Of a stretch of DNA of 64,000 bases, positions 1 to 11,629 are shown one piece after another; position 1 is the first letter of the stretch; each line of letters begins with the position of its first letter. The stretch is from positions 101,685,869-101,749,868 of the forward strand of contig OW386285.2 in NCBI GenBank assembly GCA_936432065.2, in the 5' to 3' direction. The notes under the pieces are model-generated. The model worked only from the letters and a program-made list of their open reading frames with translations. It was not told the DNA's origin and made no database searches. The translations under genes were made by a program, and so were the position numbers. The DNA is from Rutpela maculata (Eukaryota > Arthropoda > Insecta > Coleoptera > Cerambycidae).

Positions 1-1547
1 AGATGATAGTTTGTTAATCAGTAAAAAAAATAAAAACCACCAAAAATTGCCTTTTTTGATAATAATTTAATAAATATAACATAATAATGCATCAATTTTA
101 ACGAAAGTCCGTGGAACTAAGCCTTTTACTAAATTTTAACTCAAAATAAATATTTTTGAACATCTCAAACGACTAAAAACCAATAATAATTTCGAAATTT
201 TTATCGCTTATTGTTTAAGTGCAGTGACTCGTGTGCGGTAAATTTTTGTACAAAATGTAGGTTTTTACATGTATTTTCCAACAGTGTTAAGAAAAAAGAA
301 TTCTCACTTAATCCGTTTTTTCTTGAAATTTATTTATTATTTTCAAAGTTACAGTTGTAAACAAATTCAAATAACTCTGGATTTTTTTATGAAACCAAAA
401 GCGGGAAATGAATTATGAAAATAGATGAAATATCTAACATTTTTCTAAAAAAATTAGTGATATATTCGCATTTGGGGCCGAGAAACGTCAGTTTCTGTGT
501 CTAGGTCGCTTATCAATAAACAAGTCGATATTTTTCCTAGAAATTTGGATTGATTGTTTTTCGATACTTATGTTTTTGTCTCCGCTGTTTGAAAATGAGT
601 CAAAACTATAATTTTTAGAATTACAATTAGAATAAATCGGTTTTGACACACAGTCAATTTTTTTTTACTTTCTTATCCATTTTTGTCACGGAAGGGAAAC
701 AAACCTAACCTGAACAGTTATTCTTATGTCTATGTACACAGTTTTGTAAATTTTAATTTTACTGATACAATAAAAAAATGGCAGTTAGTTATTTGAACCA
801 GAGACGTTGCATCTTGCTGGTCGTCTTACACACTGAACTATCTTACGACTGAAGTATGATCTGTAAAACCATAATAAACCTTTAGAGCTATTTGGCGATT
901 TTCGGATCTCGAACATAATTGCTAAAAGCCCGACTATCGGGCCTCTATCTTTTTTAACAATTGTGCTTCTGGATTGTTCTCAACTAGGTGAGACTAATAT
1001 TATTGAAGAATAACCAGTCCAAATTTTAAGAACATATATCAATTTGCTTATTTATAAGCGACTGAGACGCAAACACTGACGTATCTCGGCCCCAAATGCA
1101 AGTAGATCATTATTTTTTTAAGAAATATTTCATCTATTTTCATAATTCGTTGCCTGTTCTTGGTTTGATAAAAAATCCAGTTATCTGAATATGTTTATAC
1201 CTATAATTTTGAAAATTATAAACAGATTTAAAAAATGGTCTAAATGAAGATACTATCATTGTAAAATTCATGTAAAAAACCTACATTTTGAAATAAAAAT
1301 GTTCTACGAATCGATGCACTTAAACAGTAAGCGATTAAAATTTCGAAATCTTTTTTTATTTTTAGCCGTTTGAATAAATATTTTATGGTAAAATTTGGCA
1401 CGAAGGTTTAGTTCAATAAAGTGCATAGTTCCTCCAACTTTCGTTAAAATGGATGCATTATTACGTTATATTTCTTAAATTGTCAAAAAAGGCAATTTTT
1501 GGTGGTTTTTATTTTTTTACAAATTAACGAATTATCAGAAAGTTTTT
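1..1547. repeat. Large palindromic (foldback) repeat, cut by the window edge
   Basis: The first ~560 bases recur in reverse complement at about 1000-1547. For example, the block around 36-52 (aaaaccaccaaaaattgcc) matches around 1490-1510, and the 'catttggggccgag' block at 470 matches 'ctcggccccaaatg' at 1085. Arms are diverged by point changes and small indels, so this is old. The centre, about 570-1000, contains a tRNA-like segment. No transposase reading frame is visible. It may be a foldback or MITE-type DNA transposon whose left terminus lies just outside the window; a simple inverted duplication is the alternative. Confidence 0.75.
783..858 (-). other. tRNA-like (Pol III promoter-like) segment
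   Basis: On the minus strand the order is an A-box-like TAGTTCAGTGTG and, about 35 bases on, a B-box-like GGTTCAAATAA, at tRNA spacing. No convincing acceptor stem forms. I read it as a SINE head or tRNA relic at the centre of the palindrome, not a working tRNA. Confidence 0.35.
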
Positions 1548-1567
1548 TCATAGCCACTCGCTATTTT

Positions 1568-2264
1568 ACTTCCACGTCCAGTGGAAGTATAGTAACGACA
1601 AAAAAAATTTAAAAAATTTTTATTGTCCAAATAGGCTTAAAATGTCATGAAACGTCGAGATTTTAAGTTTGAGCGAAAAAAAATTTCTGTCTGTCTGTCG
1701 GTCTGTCTGTCTGTCTAACTTTTTTTTCTGCGCACGTTTACTCTGGAACCGTTTAAGATATTGACTTGAAATTTGGTACACATATGTACTTTAACGAGAT
1801 CTAGAACTATTTTCATCTTGTTCCGTCGAAGGGTTGGGGGGTAAATTGGGGTAAATTTGGGGTAAATGGGTAAATCAAGAAGGCAAGAGTCCATGAAATT
1901 GGCATTTAGTATATACAAGAGAAGTTAAGGTTTCAAAAAAATTTTTGGCATTAGCCACCCCCATTACCACCCCCACCTCCTTATTAAAGGGGATGAAAAA
2001 AAAAATGTGATTTAGTGCATGTACAGAAACCAGAAACCTCAAAATATTTTTTTACTTCATCCACCCCCCACTACCACCCACCTATCACCACCCCCACCCC
2101 ACTACCGATGTGGGGTATCGTTTTATGGGTTTTTGGGGTAGAGGATTTCAAATATTATATTATTAAAGTTCCATAAACAATTATTTTCACATACAAAGTT
2201 TTTTAGTTGTGAGTGACTTGGATAGAGAATCTGGATGTGGAAGTAGTGATTCCTTGGGCAGCGG
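1568..2264 (+). mobile_element. ACTTCC family, copy 1 (non-autonomous, Helentron-like)
   Basis: It begins with the hairpin ACTTCCACGTCCAGTGGAAGT and ends ...GTGGAAGTAGTGATTCCTTGGGCAGCGG. It carries a CTGT/GTCT microsatellite near 1686-1720 and two G/T- or C/A-rich internal subrepeats (near 1965-2000 and 2060-2120). Seven copies occur in the window. No protein is encoded. The arm of the terminal hairpin (ACTTCCAC) recurs inverted ~20 bases inside the other end. This architecture, with no target duplication (see the copy at 7079), suggests a Helitron2/Helentron-related interspersed element; that class is an inference. Confidence 0.8.
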
Positions 2265-3084
2265 TTTTTATTTTTGCGATACAATTATTAGGACCGAAGA
2301 TAATAAGGAAAAGAGCATAAAATTTCAGCGTTTAAAAATAAATTGTTAAAAATTTTTTTACGCTGGACCGCTGAATTAAAAACTTCTCGGTGGCACTTAT
2401 TATATCTACGACAAATTAAAATAATAAAATTGCTGCAGCCAGAGAATTCCTTATTCACCTATTTTGTTACTTAATTTGACTTCACTATATCTGATTTAAA
2501 ATGTTAACATATTTAAAATCTAAATTAAATAACTAAAAAATCAGAACGTGAAAAATTTATAATACTGTACATTACAGCAAACTGAGAAACTATTAGTCAC
2601 ATACTTAAAATTACTAACTATAACAGCCCATTGTAGTGCCTGGCCGACCAGATGGTAGGTCGACACTTTCTATGAAATTCCCGCTAAAATTTTAGGTACC
2701 TACCTGATATGTTCACTGGTAAGTACCACTTGTTTACGAAATGTTAAAATCCACTTTTAAACCATTTAGAAATATTGTCATATGGATTAAATTTCGTTTA
2801 CTTCCCTCGCTAACCGAAGGGAAGTAGGGTATTGTAATCGTAAAAAAATTACCCTCCGAGATTTCTTCGCGTTTCAGACTATGCAGATTACGAAAATTAA
2901 AGCCATTTAATTCCATCAGTCTGTCTGTCTGTCGGTCTGGTGTCTGTCTGTTGGCGCTATATCTACAGCTATATCTACAAGTGCCAGAAGTATGTATCTA
3001 TTTCTAACAATACATATAACAATTATTGTAGTTTATAAGATATATATATTGTGGGGAAAATATTACAAAATCATTTGGCGCAGA
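2265..3084. other. AT-rich stretch with a short GTCT microsatellite
   Basis: No gene or recognisable family. A (GTCT/GTCG)n run lies at about 2917-2950, of the kind seen at the tails of several repeats here. The short open frames are chance. Confidence 0.5.
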
Positions 3085-3600
3085 AGAAAAATATTTGGTC
3101 GTTAGTTGACGCTACTGTCAACGAAGAATAGTGGACACCTGAAAAAATAATGAGGAAAAAAATGTGACGAAAGACAGTTATATTTTGCATGTAGTTAACA
3201 CAACTGTCAGGGGAAAAAATATGTACAGGGTGTTTACTCTAAAAAAATAATGAAAAAATGGATTGCGGACAATAATGTTTCGCATATAGTTAACACAACT
3301 GTCAAAGAAAAATATGAAAAAATATACAGGGTGGTTGCCCCAAAAATAATAATAAAAAATGAGACGAAGGACGATATTATTTCACATGCAGATATCACAA
3401 CTGCCAAGTAAGAAAAATATGAAAATATAGAAAAAAATAATGAAAGAAGATGGCGGAGATTTCGCATGTAGGTAACATAACTGTCAAAGATGAAAAAATA
3501 TGAAAAATTTACAGATAAAAGATTTAAAAAATAAGAAACGACACAGTAAAATGATATTTTAAATGTAGTTGTCAGTCGTTATTGCCAGGAAAAAATCTGA
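3085..3600. repeat. Degenerate ~115-bp tandem repeat
   Basis: About four to five imperfect units. Recurrent blocks are 'tagttaacacaactgtca', 'aaaaatatgaaaaaatat', 'acagggtg' and 'aaaaataatgaaaaaatg', spaced roughly 100-120 bases apart (near 3190, 3285, 3390 and 3470). It lies between two inverted ACTTCC copies. The minus-strand frame here (3234-3467) is hydrophobic only because of composition. Confidence 0.65.
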
Positions 3601-3751
3601 TATAGTTTTTATAAGAAAAATATGCAGGGTCGTCATTCCAATATGGTAGAAAATTAATCGAGAGGTGATTTTTTTTAAGATTAAGTGTTTTTTTTCCTGC
3701 TCTCCAAAAGTCAAATTTCGACGCTCGTTTTTCGCGATTAACTCAAAAAAA

Positions 3752-4431
3752 CCGCTGCCCAAGGAGTCACTACTTTCACTTCCAGATTTTCTAACCAAGT
3801 CTCTCACAACGAAAAAATTTTGTATGTGGGAATAATTGTTTATGGAACTTTAATAATATAATATTTGAAATCTCTACCCCAAAAACCCATAAAACGATAT
3901 CCCACATCGGTAGTGGGATGGAGGTGGTGATAGGGGAATGGTAATAGGGGTGGATGAAGTAAAAAATATTTTAAGATTTTTGGTTCTTGTACACACACTA
4001 AATCACAATTTTTTTTATCCCCTTTAATAATGGGGTGCGGGTGGTATTGGGGGTGACTAATGCCAAAAGGTTTTTGAGACCTTAGCTTCTCTTACATATA
4101 CTAAATACAAATTTTATGGACTCTTACCTGTTTGATTTACCTATTTATCCCCCATTTACCCCAATTTACCACCCAACCCTTCGACGCAAGAGGTTAAAAA
4201 TATAATTTATTTCCAGATCTCGTTAAAATACATACGTGTACCAAATTTTAAGTCAATATCTTAAACAGTTCCAGAGTAATCGTGAGCACAAAAAAAAGTT
4301 ACAGACGGACCGACAGACAGGATTTTTTTTCGCTCAAACTTAAAATCACGACGTTTCATGACATTCTAAGCATATTTGAACAATAAAAATTTTCAAAATT
4401 TTTTTTGTCGTTACTATACTAAAGTGGAAGT
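3752..4431 (-). mobile_element. ACTTCC family, copy 2
   Basis: Reverse orientation: starts CCGCTGCCCAAGGAGTCAC and ends at a decayed hairpin (...actaaagtggaagt). Internal GTGGGGG-type subrepeats and the segment 'accaaattttaagtcaata' plus a GACA run are conserved with the other copies. Together with copy 1 it forms an inverted pair around the 115-bp tandem repeat. Confidence 0.8.
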
Positions 4432-5559
4432 AATTAAGACTTGAGAAGAAGAACGTTGACCACAATGTTGAAAGATATTTTAATTCTCTACAATTTCTAC
4501 AAGTTATGTCTATTCTTTGTTCAAAAATTCGTTTATATGAAAATCGAATTTTGGGAAAATGTTTTCTTTTAAATTGCGTTCTAATAAAAAAGTTCATTTA
4601 ATGTTTTTTTTTTAAGCTTTTTAAATGATTAATTAAATGGTTTAGATGCCTACATTATTTTCCTTAAAAATAATTTATAACCTAAAAAATCCAACCTTAT
4701 TGTAAAAAAACATTTTATACATTTATAAGGAAACAAAATATTAGAAATTTTTGTTGGAAAATGAAGTTTATTCAATTACCTTTCAACTGGGACCAACCGA
4801 TTTCATTTACCCTAATTACAGCGTCTTCTGTGAACACCCCCTATAGACAAGGCCGACGCACAAAATCGATGAGTCATCAACACAAAACTGCAGTTTTGGT
4901 TGCTTCATAAAAATTTAAAGAATTTATGTAGCAATATTAAACTTCTGCTATTTTTCTTATTATGGTCATAGTCTCCATATCGCAAATAAAAAAACTAATT
5001 TTAAATAAAAATAGACATAAAAAAACTTTCAGATAATTTGTTACTTTGCAAAAAATAGGTACCATTAAAAATTGCCCTCTTCGTATAATTGGGGTGAAAT
5101 TATGCCATTTACTGCTTTAGTTTTCAAGTTATGTTTACTTACTTTTTTTTGATAAAATAATAAAGTTAAAAACATGGTGCGTCTATTCAAATAATAAAGA
5201 AAATAAAAATTGAAGATAATTGTATCATGTACAAACAATTTTTTTCGTAAAGTATGTATTTTTACGTAATTGAGAATTACTTTTTCTGCACTAAAACATT
5301 CTTATAAACAATGACTTTCATGTTATTTTAAGTTTCCAACTGATCAGGTAATTTGTTGTAATACGCAGTATTATGTATTTCTCATATTCTAATGTTTTGG
5401 TTATTAATTTTAACGAATTATAAAATAATTTTTCCGCTCTATTTATACATTTTTTTCGTCATAATAATAGGACTATTAATTTTTTAGATAGATTTATGAC
5501 TAAGTACTGTCTTGTAGCTTTACCATTGCCAATAGTTCTTTTGACATTTACTGGACTAT
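4432..5559. other. Unassigned AT-rich DNA
   Basis: About 1.1 kb with no supported gene. A 44-base stretch near 4805-4860 is more GC-rich, but I recognise nothing in it. The 83-residue minus-strand frame at 4346-4597 overlaps the ACTTCC end and is not credible. Confidence 0.4.
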
Positions 5560-5965
5560 TCACGAAAACGCCTTGTGCTTTGTAAGCACGATAACTGAAG
5601 GACCAAGAGTCCGGTCGTATTTAAATTTGGACAATAAGTTAAAGTTAGCTAGAGGAAGAGCCACGTTGTTATTAAAAAAAGTCCAATCTGCAAATACAAC
5701 AGTTAAGACATCTTAAGCAAAAAATGCAAATATAAACTGTTGTAACTCTTGATAAGATTTGACAATAACAAAAATTCTGCAGAATGTAGCTAGAAGCTCT
5801 TCGCCAACCAAGCTGGCATCATCAGGAGACGATTAGAATTACAAATACAGCAATTATATCTAGAAAAATCAACTTATTTTCAACAAACTGCAGAATGTCA
5901 TATAGAATGTTTAACAGTTATGTAAAAACTTCAGAAAACTGGCGAACAATAATATTTACATTCAG
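5560..5965 (+). repeat. Interspersed repeat shared with 24480-25125 (family C)
   Basis: Blocks in the same order in both places: 'agcacgataactgaaggac' / 'agcacgataactcaagaaag', then 'aaatttggaca.taa.tta..gttagcta', then 'atagaatgtttaacagttat' / 'atagaatgtgtaacaattat', then 'cttcagaaaactggcgaa' / 'gttcagtgaacaggcgaa'. No coding capacity is seen. The leading 'cacgataactcaag' resembles insect SINE/LINE 3' regions. Confidence 0.6.
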
Positions 5966-6028
5966 TTATTTCTTTTTGCTTTCTATTGACTTTGACTTTT
6001 ATCATGTGGGTAGTTCCAATAGAAAAAA

Positions 6029-6728
6029 CCGCTGCCCAAGGAATCACTACTTCCACATCCAGATTCTCTATCCAAGTCACTCACGACGAAAAAACTTTGT
6101 ATGTGAAAATAATTGTTTATGGAACTTTAATAATATAATATTTGAAATCTTCTACCCCAAAAAAAACCCTAAAACGATACCCCACATCGGTAGTGGGGTG
6201 GGGGTGGTGATGGGGTGGTAGGGGGGGAGGATGAAGTAAAAAAATATTTTGAGATTTCTGGTTTCTGTACATACACTAAATCACATTTTTCTTCATCCCC
6301 TTTAATAAGGGGGTGGGGGTGGTAATGGGGGTGGCTAATGCCAAATTTTTTTTTTGAGACCTTAGCTTCCCTTGTATATACTAAATACCAATTTCGTGGA
6401 CTGTTAACTGCCTGATTTACCCATTTACCCCAAATTTACCCCAATTTACACCCCAACCCTTCGACGGAACAAGATGAAAATATAATCTAGTTCTAGATCT
6501 CGTTAACGTACATATGTGTACCAAATTTCAAGTCAATATCTTAAACGGTTCCAGAGTAAACGTGCGCACAAAAAAAAGTTACAGACAGACAGACCGACAG
6601 ACAGACAGAAATTTTTTTTTCGCTCAAACTTAAAATCTCGACGTTTCATGACATTTTAAGCCTATTTGGACAATAAAAATTTTTTAAAAATTTTTTGTCG
6701 TTACTATACTTCCACTGGACGTGGAAGT
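6029..6728 (-). mobile_element. ACTTCC family, copy 3
   Basis: Near full length. It starts CCGCTGCCCAAGGAATCACT and ends with the intact hairpin ACTTCCACTGGACGTGGAAGT. It has a clean (GACA)n/(GACC) run near 6583-6610. The ORF at 5895-6221 runs into this repeat and is chance. Confidence 0.85.
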
Positions 6729-7078
6729 AAAAGAACAGTTACATTAATTCTTCAACGTTTTATATAACATTGTTCTATTTTCAAACTTCTCAAACAGTCT
6801 AGTTCACAAGTTCGCGTGTTAATTCTTGATAAAGCTCGTAAAAATCTGGGCGAGGGTTCATTGAATTCGGAATGACGTCTACAAAAATGTGCAAAAGTTT
6901 CAAACCCGCACACAAACAATTGCAAAAGTTATAAACAAATTAAGATTGAAAAAACAACGAGATTCGTTTTTTGCAAATAACTCGAAAACTATTAATAGTT
7001 AAGAAATTAAAAGAAAAAGATTCTTAAAGAAATTTCCAATAAAAAACTCCCGGTACTCTATCTCTATTATTGATAATT

Positions 7079-7753
7079 ACTTCCACATCCAGTGGAAGTA
7101 TAGTAACGACAAAAAAATTTTTAAAAATTTTTATTGTTCAAATAGGCTTAGAATGTCATGAAACGTCGAGATTTCAAGTTTGAGCGAAAAAAAAATTTCT
7201 GTCTGTCGGTCTGTCTGTCGGTCTGTAACTTTTTTTGTGCGCACGTTTACTCTGGAACCGTTTGAGATATTGACTTGAAATTTGGTACACATATTATGTA
7301 CTTTAACGAGATCTAGAACTAGATTATATTTTCTTCTTGTTCCGTCTAAGGGTTGGGGGTAAATTGGGGTAAATTTGGAGTAAATAGGTAAATCAAGCAG
7401 GTAAGAGTTCATAAAATTGATATTTAGTATAGACAAGAGAAACAAAGGTCTCAAAAAAAATGTTGACATTAGCCACCCCCATTACCACCCCCACCTCATT
7501 ATTAAAGGGGATGAAAAAAAATGTGATTTAGTGTGTGTACAAGAACCAGAAATCTCAAAATATTTTTTTACTTTATCCACCCCCACTCCCACCCCCTGTC
7601 ACCACCCCCACCCCACTACCGATGTGGGGTATCGTTTTATGGGTTTTTGGGGTAGAGGATTCCATAAACAATTATTTCCAGATACAAAATTTTTTCGTTG
7701 TGTGACTTGGTTAGAAAATCCGGATGTGGAAGTAGTGATTCCTTAGGCAGCGG
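7079..7753 (+). mobile_element. ACTTCC family, copy 4, inserted in the palindrome arm
   Basis: Starts ACTTCCACATCCAGTGGAAGT and ends ...CCTTAGGCAGCGG. The opposite palindrome arm (around 9870-9900) lacks it and reads straight through 'attattaataattttaattt', giving an unoccupied-site comparison. That shows no target-site duplication and insertion within a T run. Frames at 7131-7469 and 7417-7746 lie wholly inside the repeat. Confidence 0.88.
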
Positions 7754-8390
7754 TTTTTTAATTTAATGTTGAAAACAGGGCTACAATGCTCTGAAACCGA
7801 CCGTAGCAAGTAAAAACATTTTTTTATATTATTAAATATTAATTTAGAAATTAAAAAAAATTATGGTATTATTTAGACACTTAAAGGAACAATTTCTCGT
7901 TGGAAAAAAAATTTTTGCCGATTTTTCATAAAATGAGCCTATTGTTAATTTATACATTTTTTAGAGTTTGTGTTTGTTTTATATTTCAAGTCGGATAATT
8001 GTTAAACAAAAGCTACTAAAACTATTTCGTGGAGACCCTATGTCAACTATACTTTATGGGATTATGACATTGCGATTATTTTAATTATTATGGTCTATTA
8101 GTTATTAATTATTTAAGCTAACAAAAAACTAAAAAATGAAAAAGAGAGGTTGAAATTTTTTTTTATTAATTTTAATTATTATTACTGTTATTAAATTTAA
8201 AAATACTATAAGATTACATAAACTTTAAATTTTTGGTGCTATTTGTTTAAACAAATTTTATAGACAAATATATAAATTACGTATTTTTGAAAAACATTTT
8301 TGCCATTTTATTTGTTATAAAATATTATGTGATTTAATTTTTTTTTAACTGTTTACAATCAATTTTTTCCTGTTTTCATTATTTAAATAT

Positions 8391-8797
8391 GTGAGGCGGA
8401 AAGCAAAAAGGGACCTCTTGTCGGCAAATTCCAGTTTTTAGTTATTGATATTAAATGAATTAAGCTTTAATTCCGAATAATTTGGTGCAAAAATCATATC
8501 TCTATGTTTTTTTTTGTTTAAGTTACTAGTGCGTTTATGAAAAGAGACCTCTTGTCGGTCCCATGTTATTTCTCCATAAGCGACAAGAGGTACCTTTTCC
8601 AGGGCCGAACATCGACTGCTTTATCGATTATTTTAAGTGTCTCATCCAATTATATCGGTTTTGTAATCGATTACAACTTGTAAAGGTAATAAATCGCAAA
8701 AATCCGAAAATCGATTATTTTGACCCAAACCACTAATTCGACTGTACTGAAAAATTGACATCGCCGACAAGAGGTCCCTTTTTGCTTTCCGCCTCAC
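8391..8797. mobile_element. 407-bp MITE with 35-bp perfect terminal inverted repeats
   Basis: Left end GTGAGGCGGAAAGCAAAAAG and the next 15 bases are repeated exactly in reverse complement at 8763-8797. The inner TIR motif (ACCTCTTGTCGG) recurs inside at about 8538-8552 and, inverted, at about 8580-8592. ATAT borders both sides, but the flanks are too AT-rich to prove a target duplication. Perfect TIRs suggest a young insertion. Superfamily unknown. Confidence 0.82.
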
Positions 8798-8809
8798 ATA
8801 TATTATAAA

Positions 8810-9215
8810 AAGAAATGATTCTTAAAATTTATTATTTGCAATTCTCTACAAGGGAAAATTTTGTTGTTGTTAATTTATTTGTTTATTTATTAATAAACAA
8901 CTTGTTATTAACAATCGCTGAACGTGTTTATATTTTTTTTTTATAGAAAAAAAACAAAAACAACCTTATACATATTTTATACATAAACATGTAAAAAAAA
9001 ATAATATTTAAAATTTAAAATTCTATAAAAAAAATATTAAAAATTTTTATGTATACGGTTGTATACATTATTTTTTTCCATAAAAAAATATAAACACATT
9101 CGGCGATTGTTAATAACAAATTGTTTATTAAATAAACAAATGAATTAACAATAAATAAAAATTTCCCACCTTGGAGAGAATTGCAAATAATAAATTTTAA
9201 GAATAAATTTTTTTT
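8810..9215. repeat. Second palindromic repeat at the centre of the big palindrome
   Basis: Arms of about 140 bases: 8813-8950 ('aaatttattatttgcaattc', 'aacaacttgttattaacaat', 'tgtttatatttttttt') pair with 9050-9210. The loop is about 100 bases and extremely AT-rich. Non-coding. Confidence 0.75.
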
Positions 9216-10199
9216 CTTAATAATTTATTTAACTAATGAAAAAAGAAATAATTGATTATAAACCGTTAAAAAATTGTTTTAGGAATTTTTTTTAAATCAT
9301 TTTATAACAAAATGGCAAAAAATTTTTTTTTCAAAAATACGTAAATTATCTATTTGTTCATGAAATTTGTTTAAACAAACAACACTAAAAATTTAAGGTT
9401 TATGTAATCTTATAGTATTTTTGAGTATAAAAACAGTATTAATAATTAAAATTAATAAAAATTTCAACCTCTCTTTTCCATTTTTTAGTTTTTTGTTAGC
9501 TTGGATAATTAATAACTAATAGATTGTAACAATTAAAAACATCGCAATATCATAATCTCATAAAGTATAGTTGACATAAGGTGTCCACGAAGCGAAATAA
9601 TAATAAATTTAGTGGCTTTTGTTTAACAATCATCCGACTTGAAATATAAAGGCAAACTTTAAAAAAATTTTTTAATTCACAATAGGCTCATTTTATGAAA
9701 AACGAGGATCCAACGGGATATTGTTCCTTTAAGTGTCTAAATAGTAGGTACCATAATTTAGAAAATTTTTAAATTAATATTTAATAACATAAAAAAATGT
9801 TTTTACTTGCCAAGGTCGGTTTCAGAGCATCACAACGGCTTTGCGTTCACCGCGCGGATCTCTATTTTCAACATCAAATTAAAATTATTAATAATAGAGA
9901 TAGAGTTCCGGGAGTCAGGAGTTCTTTATTGGAAATTTCTTCCTTTTTAAGAATCTTTTTTTTGAATTTCTTATATATTAATAGTATTAGAGTTATTTGC
10001 AAAAAACAAAACTCGTTATTTTTTCAATTTTAATTTGTTTATAACTTTTGCAATGGTTTATGTGCGGGTTTGAAACTTTTGCACATTTTTCTAGACGTCA
10101 TTCTAAATCTAATGAGACCTCACTCATATTTTCACGAGCTTTATCAAGAATTAACATGTGTCTGAACGTGTGAACTTGTCTAAAAGAACAAGTACATAA

Positions 10200-10838
10200 A
10201 ATAATTAATTTAATAATCATCATAAATTGTAAAATGTTTATAAATAAGCATAGGCAGGGTGTGGGCTTCAAGTAAGCGAGGAATATGCATGCTACTTTGG
10301 GCTTTATTTTGAGGCTTCATATTTGTACAAAAAACCTATTTTAGTCAAACGTCAATAATGGAATCAATACCTTGTATCTGTTACCTATTTTGCATTAGAA
10401 TAAATATAAACTATATCAATTATCACTTTTAACATGCATACCGGCGGCCCCTTTGGTGCCATGCGGCCGTGACCTACAACAATGCAATTATATCATTAAC
10501 ACATCGACTACTCAATTATATGGTCGCACACAGTTATATCATTCAGTTAAATAATTAGAAGAGAAGTGGCAACTATGTATGGCTTCGTGTAATCTGAAAC
10601 ATGTATACATTTTATACAACGGGCTTCGTAATGTACCATAATTATAAAAGGCTTCGTATGACATGTCGTGTTGTTTTTAATCTGCATGTCCAAAAAAGTT
10701 CCCCGCTCTCATGTTGCTCGCGTTATTATTCCCACTTAAAACATTATTAACAGATGTACACACTATTTAAATCACAAATAAGGCTGGGCTTCTGGTACCC
10801 TGTAGTGTATGGTGGGCTTCGTTTCATGCGTACCGTAC

Positions 10839-10877
<39 letters not shown>

Positions 10878-11239
10878 CCAGAAAATACTGATTTCCCCGG
10901 TATTTCAACACTCTTTTGCGTGGAAACCATACGACGTACAAAAAAATATTACAGTTTTGGGTAATTTTCTTCTCTTTATTTTACTACAGGACCACTTTTG
11001 CGTAAATAGCTTGCTTTGCAAGTTATAAGCTGAAAAACACTTAAAAAAACATTATTTTTAGTGTTTTTTTGATGATTTCTCATATTTGCGGGGAATATTT
11101 TTGTTGGACGACTCCAGATTCGTGTTCAGCACACCAAAAAACATAAAATAAACCACTAAAAACAGTTACACTAGAACTTTCCACTTCAAACTACTATTTG
11201 ATTGGACTAAATCGAAAAGGAAAGGGAATATTACGTGGA
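10200..11239. other. Unassigned DNA with recurrent GGCTTCGT motif and an AT microsatellite
   Basis: GGGCTTCGT or a close variant appears at about 10262, 10581, 10620, 10648, 10785 and 10812, at irregular spacing. An (AT)n tract covers about 10839-10874. No gene is supported; the 64-residue minus frame at 10747-10941 reads through the AT tract. Confidence 0.45.
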
Positions 11240-11629
11240 TGTACCTTTGTTTCGTAGACTACCGTGTAAGGCTTTTAATAATGGAATAATAGTGGAATAT
11301 CGTAAAAACTGTAAACCGTATTATTGGAACCACTCAGGCATCTGATAGTCATGATTCGTCGTCTACATGAGGAAAACTATTTTGGTGAAGATCGACATTG
11401 CTAACTCCGACAATAATGTAAAGCTGGAGAAGATGTCAGACAGAGCTCTATTTTGTTGCCAGTTCTTTTTAATATCTATAGCGGATACGTAATGCGACGC
11501 ATGCTGGAGTGTGATAGTTAGAGGCTGATTGAAGATTTCTAACTTGAAATTTGTAAATCATACCACCATAGTTGCAGCAAGTTAAGATTAGTTCATACAC
11601 CAGTTTGTCTTCGAACAACAGGTTGTGAG
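11240..11629 (+). pseudogene. Relic of an RTE-like LINE reverse transcriptase, 5' part
   Basis: Joining three frames shows degenerate reverse transcriptase: 'LCFVDY' near 11248; 'HLIVMIRRLHEENYFGEDRH' near 11335-11392; then 'VRQSSILLPVLFNIYS' near 11427-11475 (the motif usually written VRQGC-LSP-LFN) and 'NLKFVNHTTIVA' (decayed YADD region) near 11540-11575. Stops and frameshifts are frequent, so it is long dead. It resumes after the hAT insertion at 13882. A second relic of the same family is at 39045-39372. Confidence 0.7.

Larger units (their letters stand above)
6795..10195. repeat. ~3.4-kb palindrome (outer foldback)
   Basis: Outer arm pairs include: 6800-6850 (caagttcgcgtgttaattct) with 10140-10185; 6900-6960 (caaacccgcacacaaac) with 10030-10080; 7770-7900 (gaaaccgaccgtagcaag) with 9720-9830; and 8130-8280 (agaggttgaaat, gtttaaacaaat) with 9350-9480. 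The left arm is interrupted by an ACTTCC insertion at 7079-7753. The centre, 8391-9215, holds two further palindromic insertions. No open frame of note. Either a large foldback transposon or an inverted duplication. Confidence 0.85.

Noticed and set aside
7079..7753. ACTTCC family as a classical Helitron with CTRR-T end
   Set aside because: The hairpin is at the terminus but no CTRR follows it; only the Helentron/Helitron2-like layout fits.
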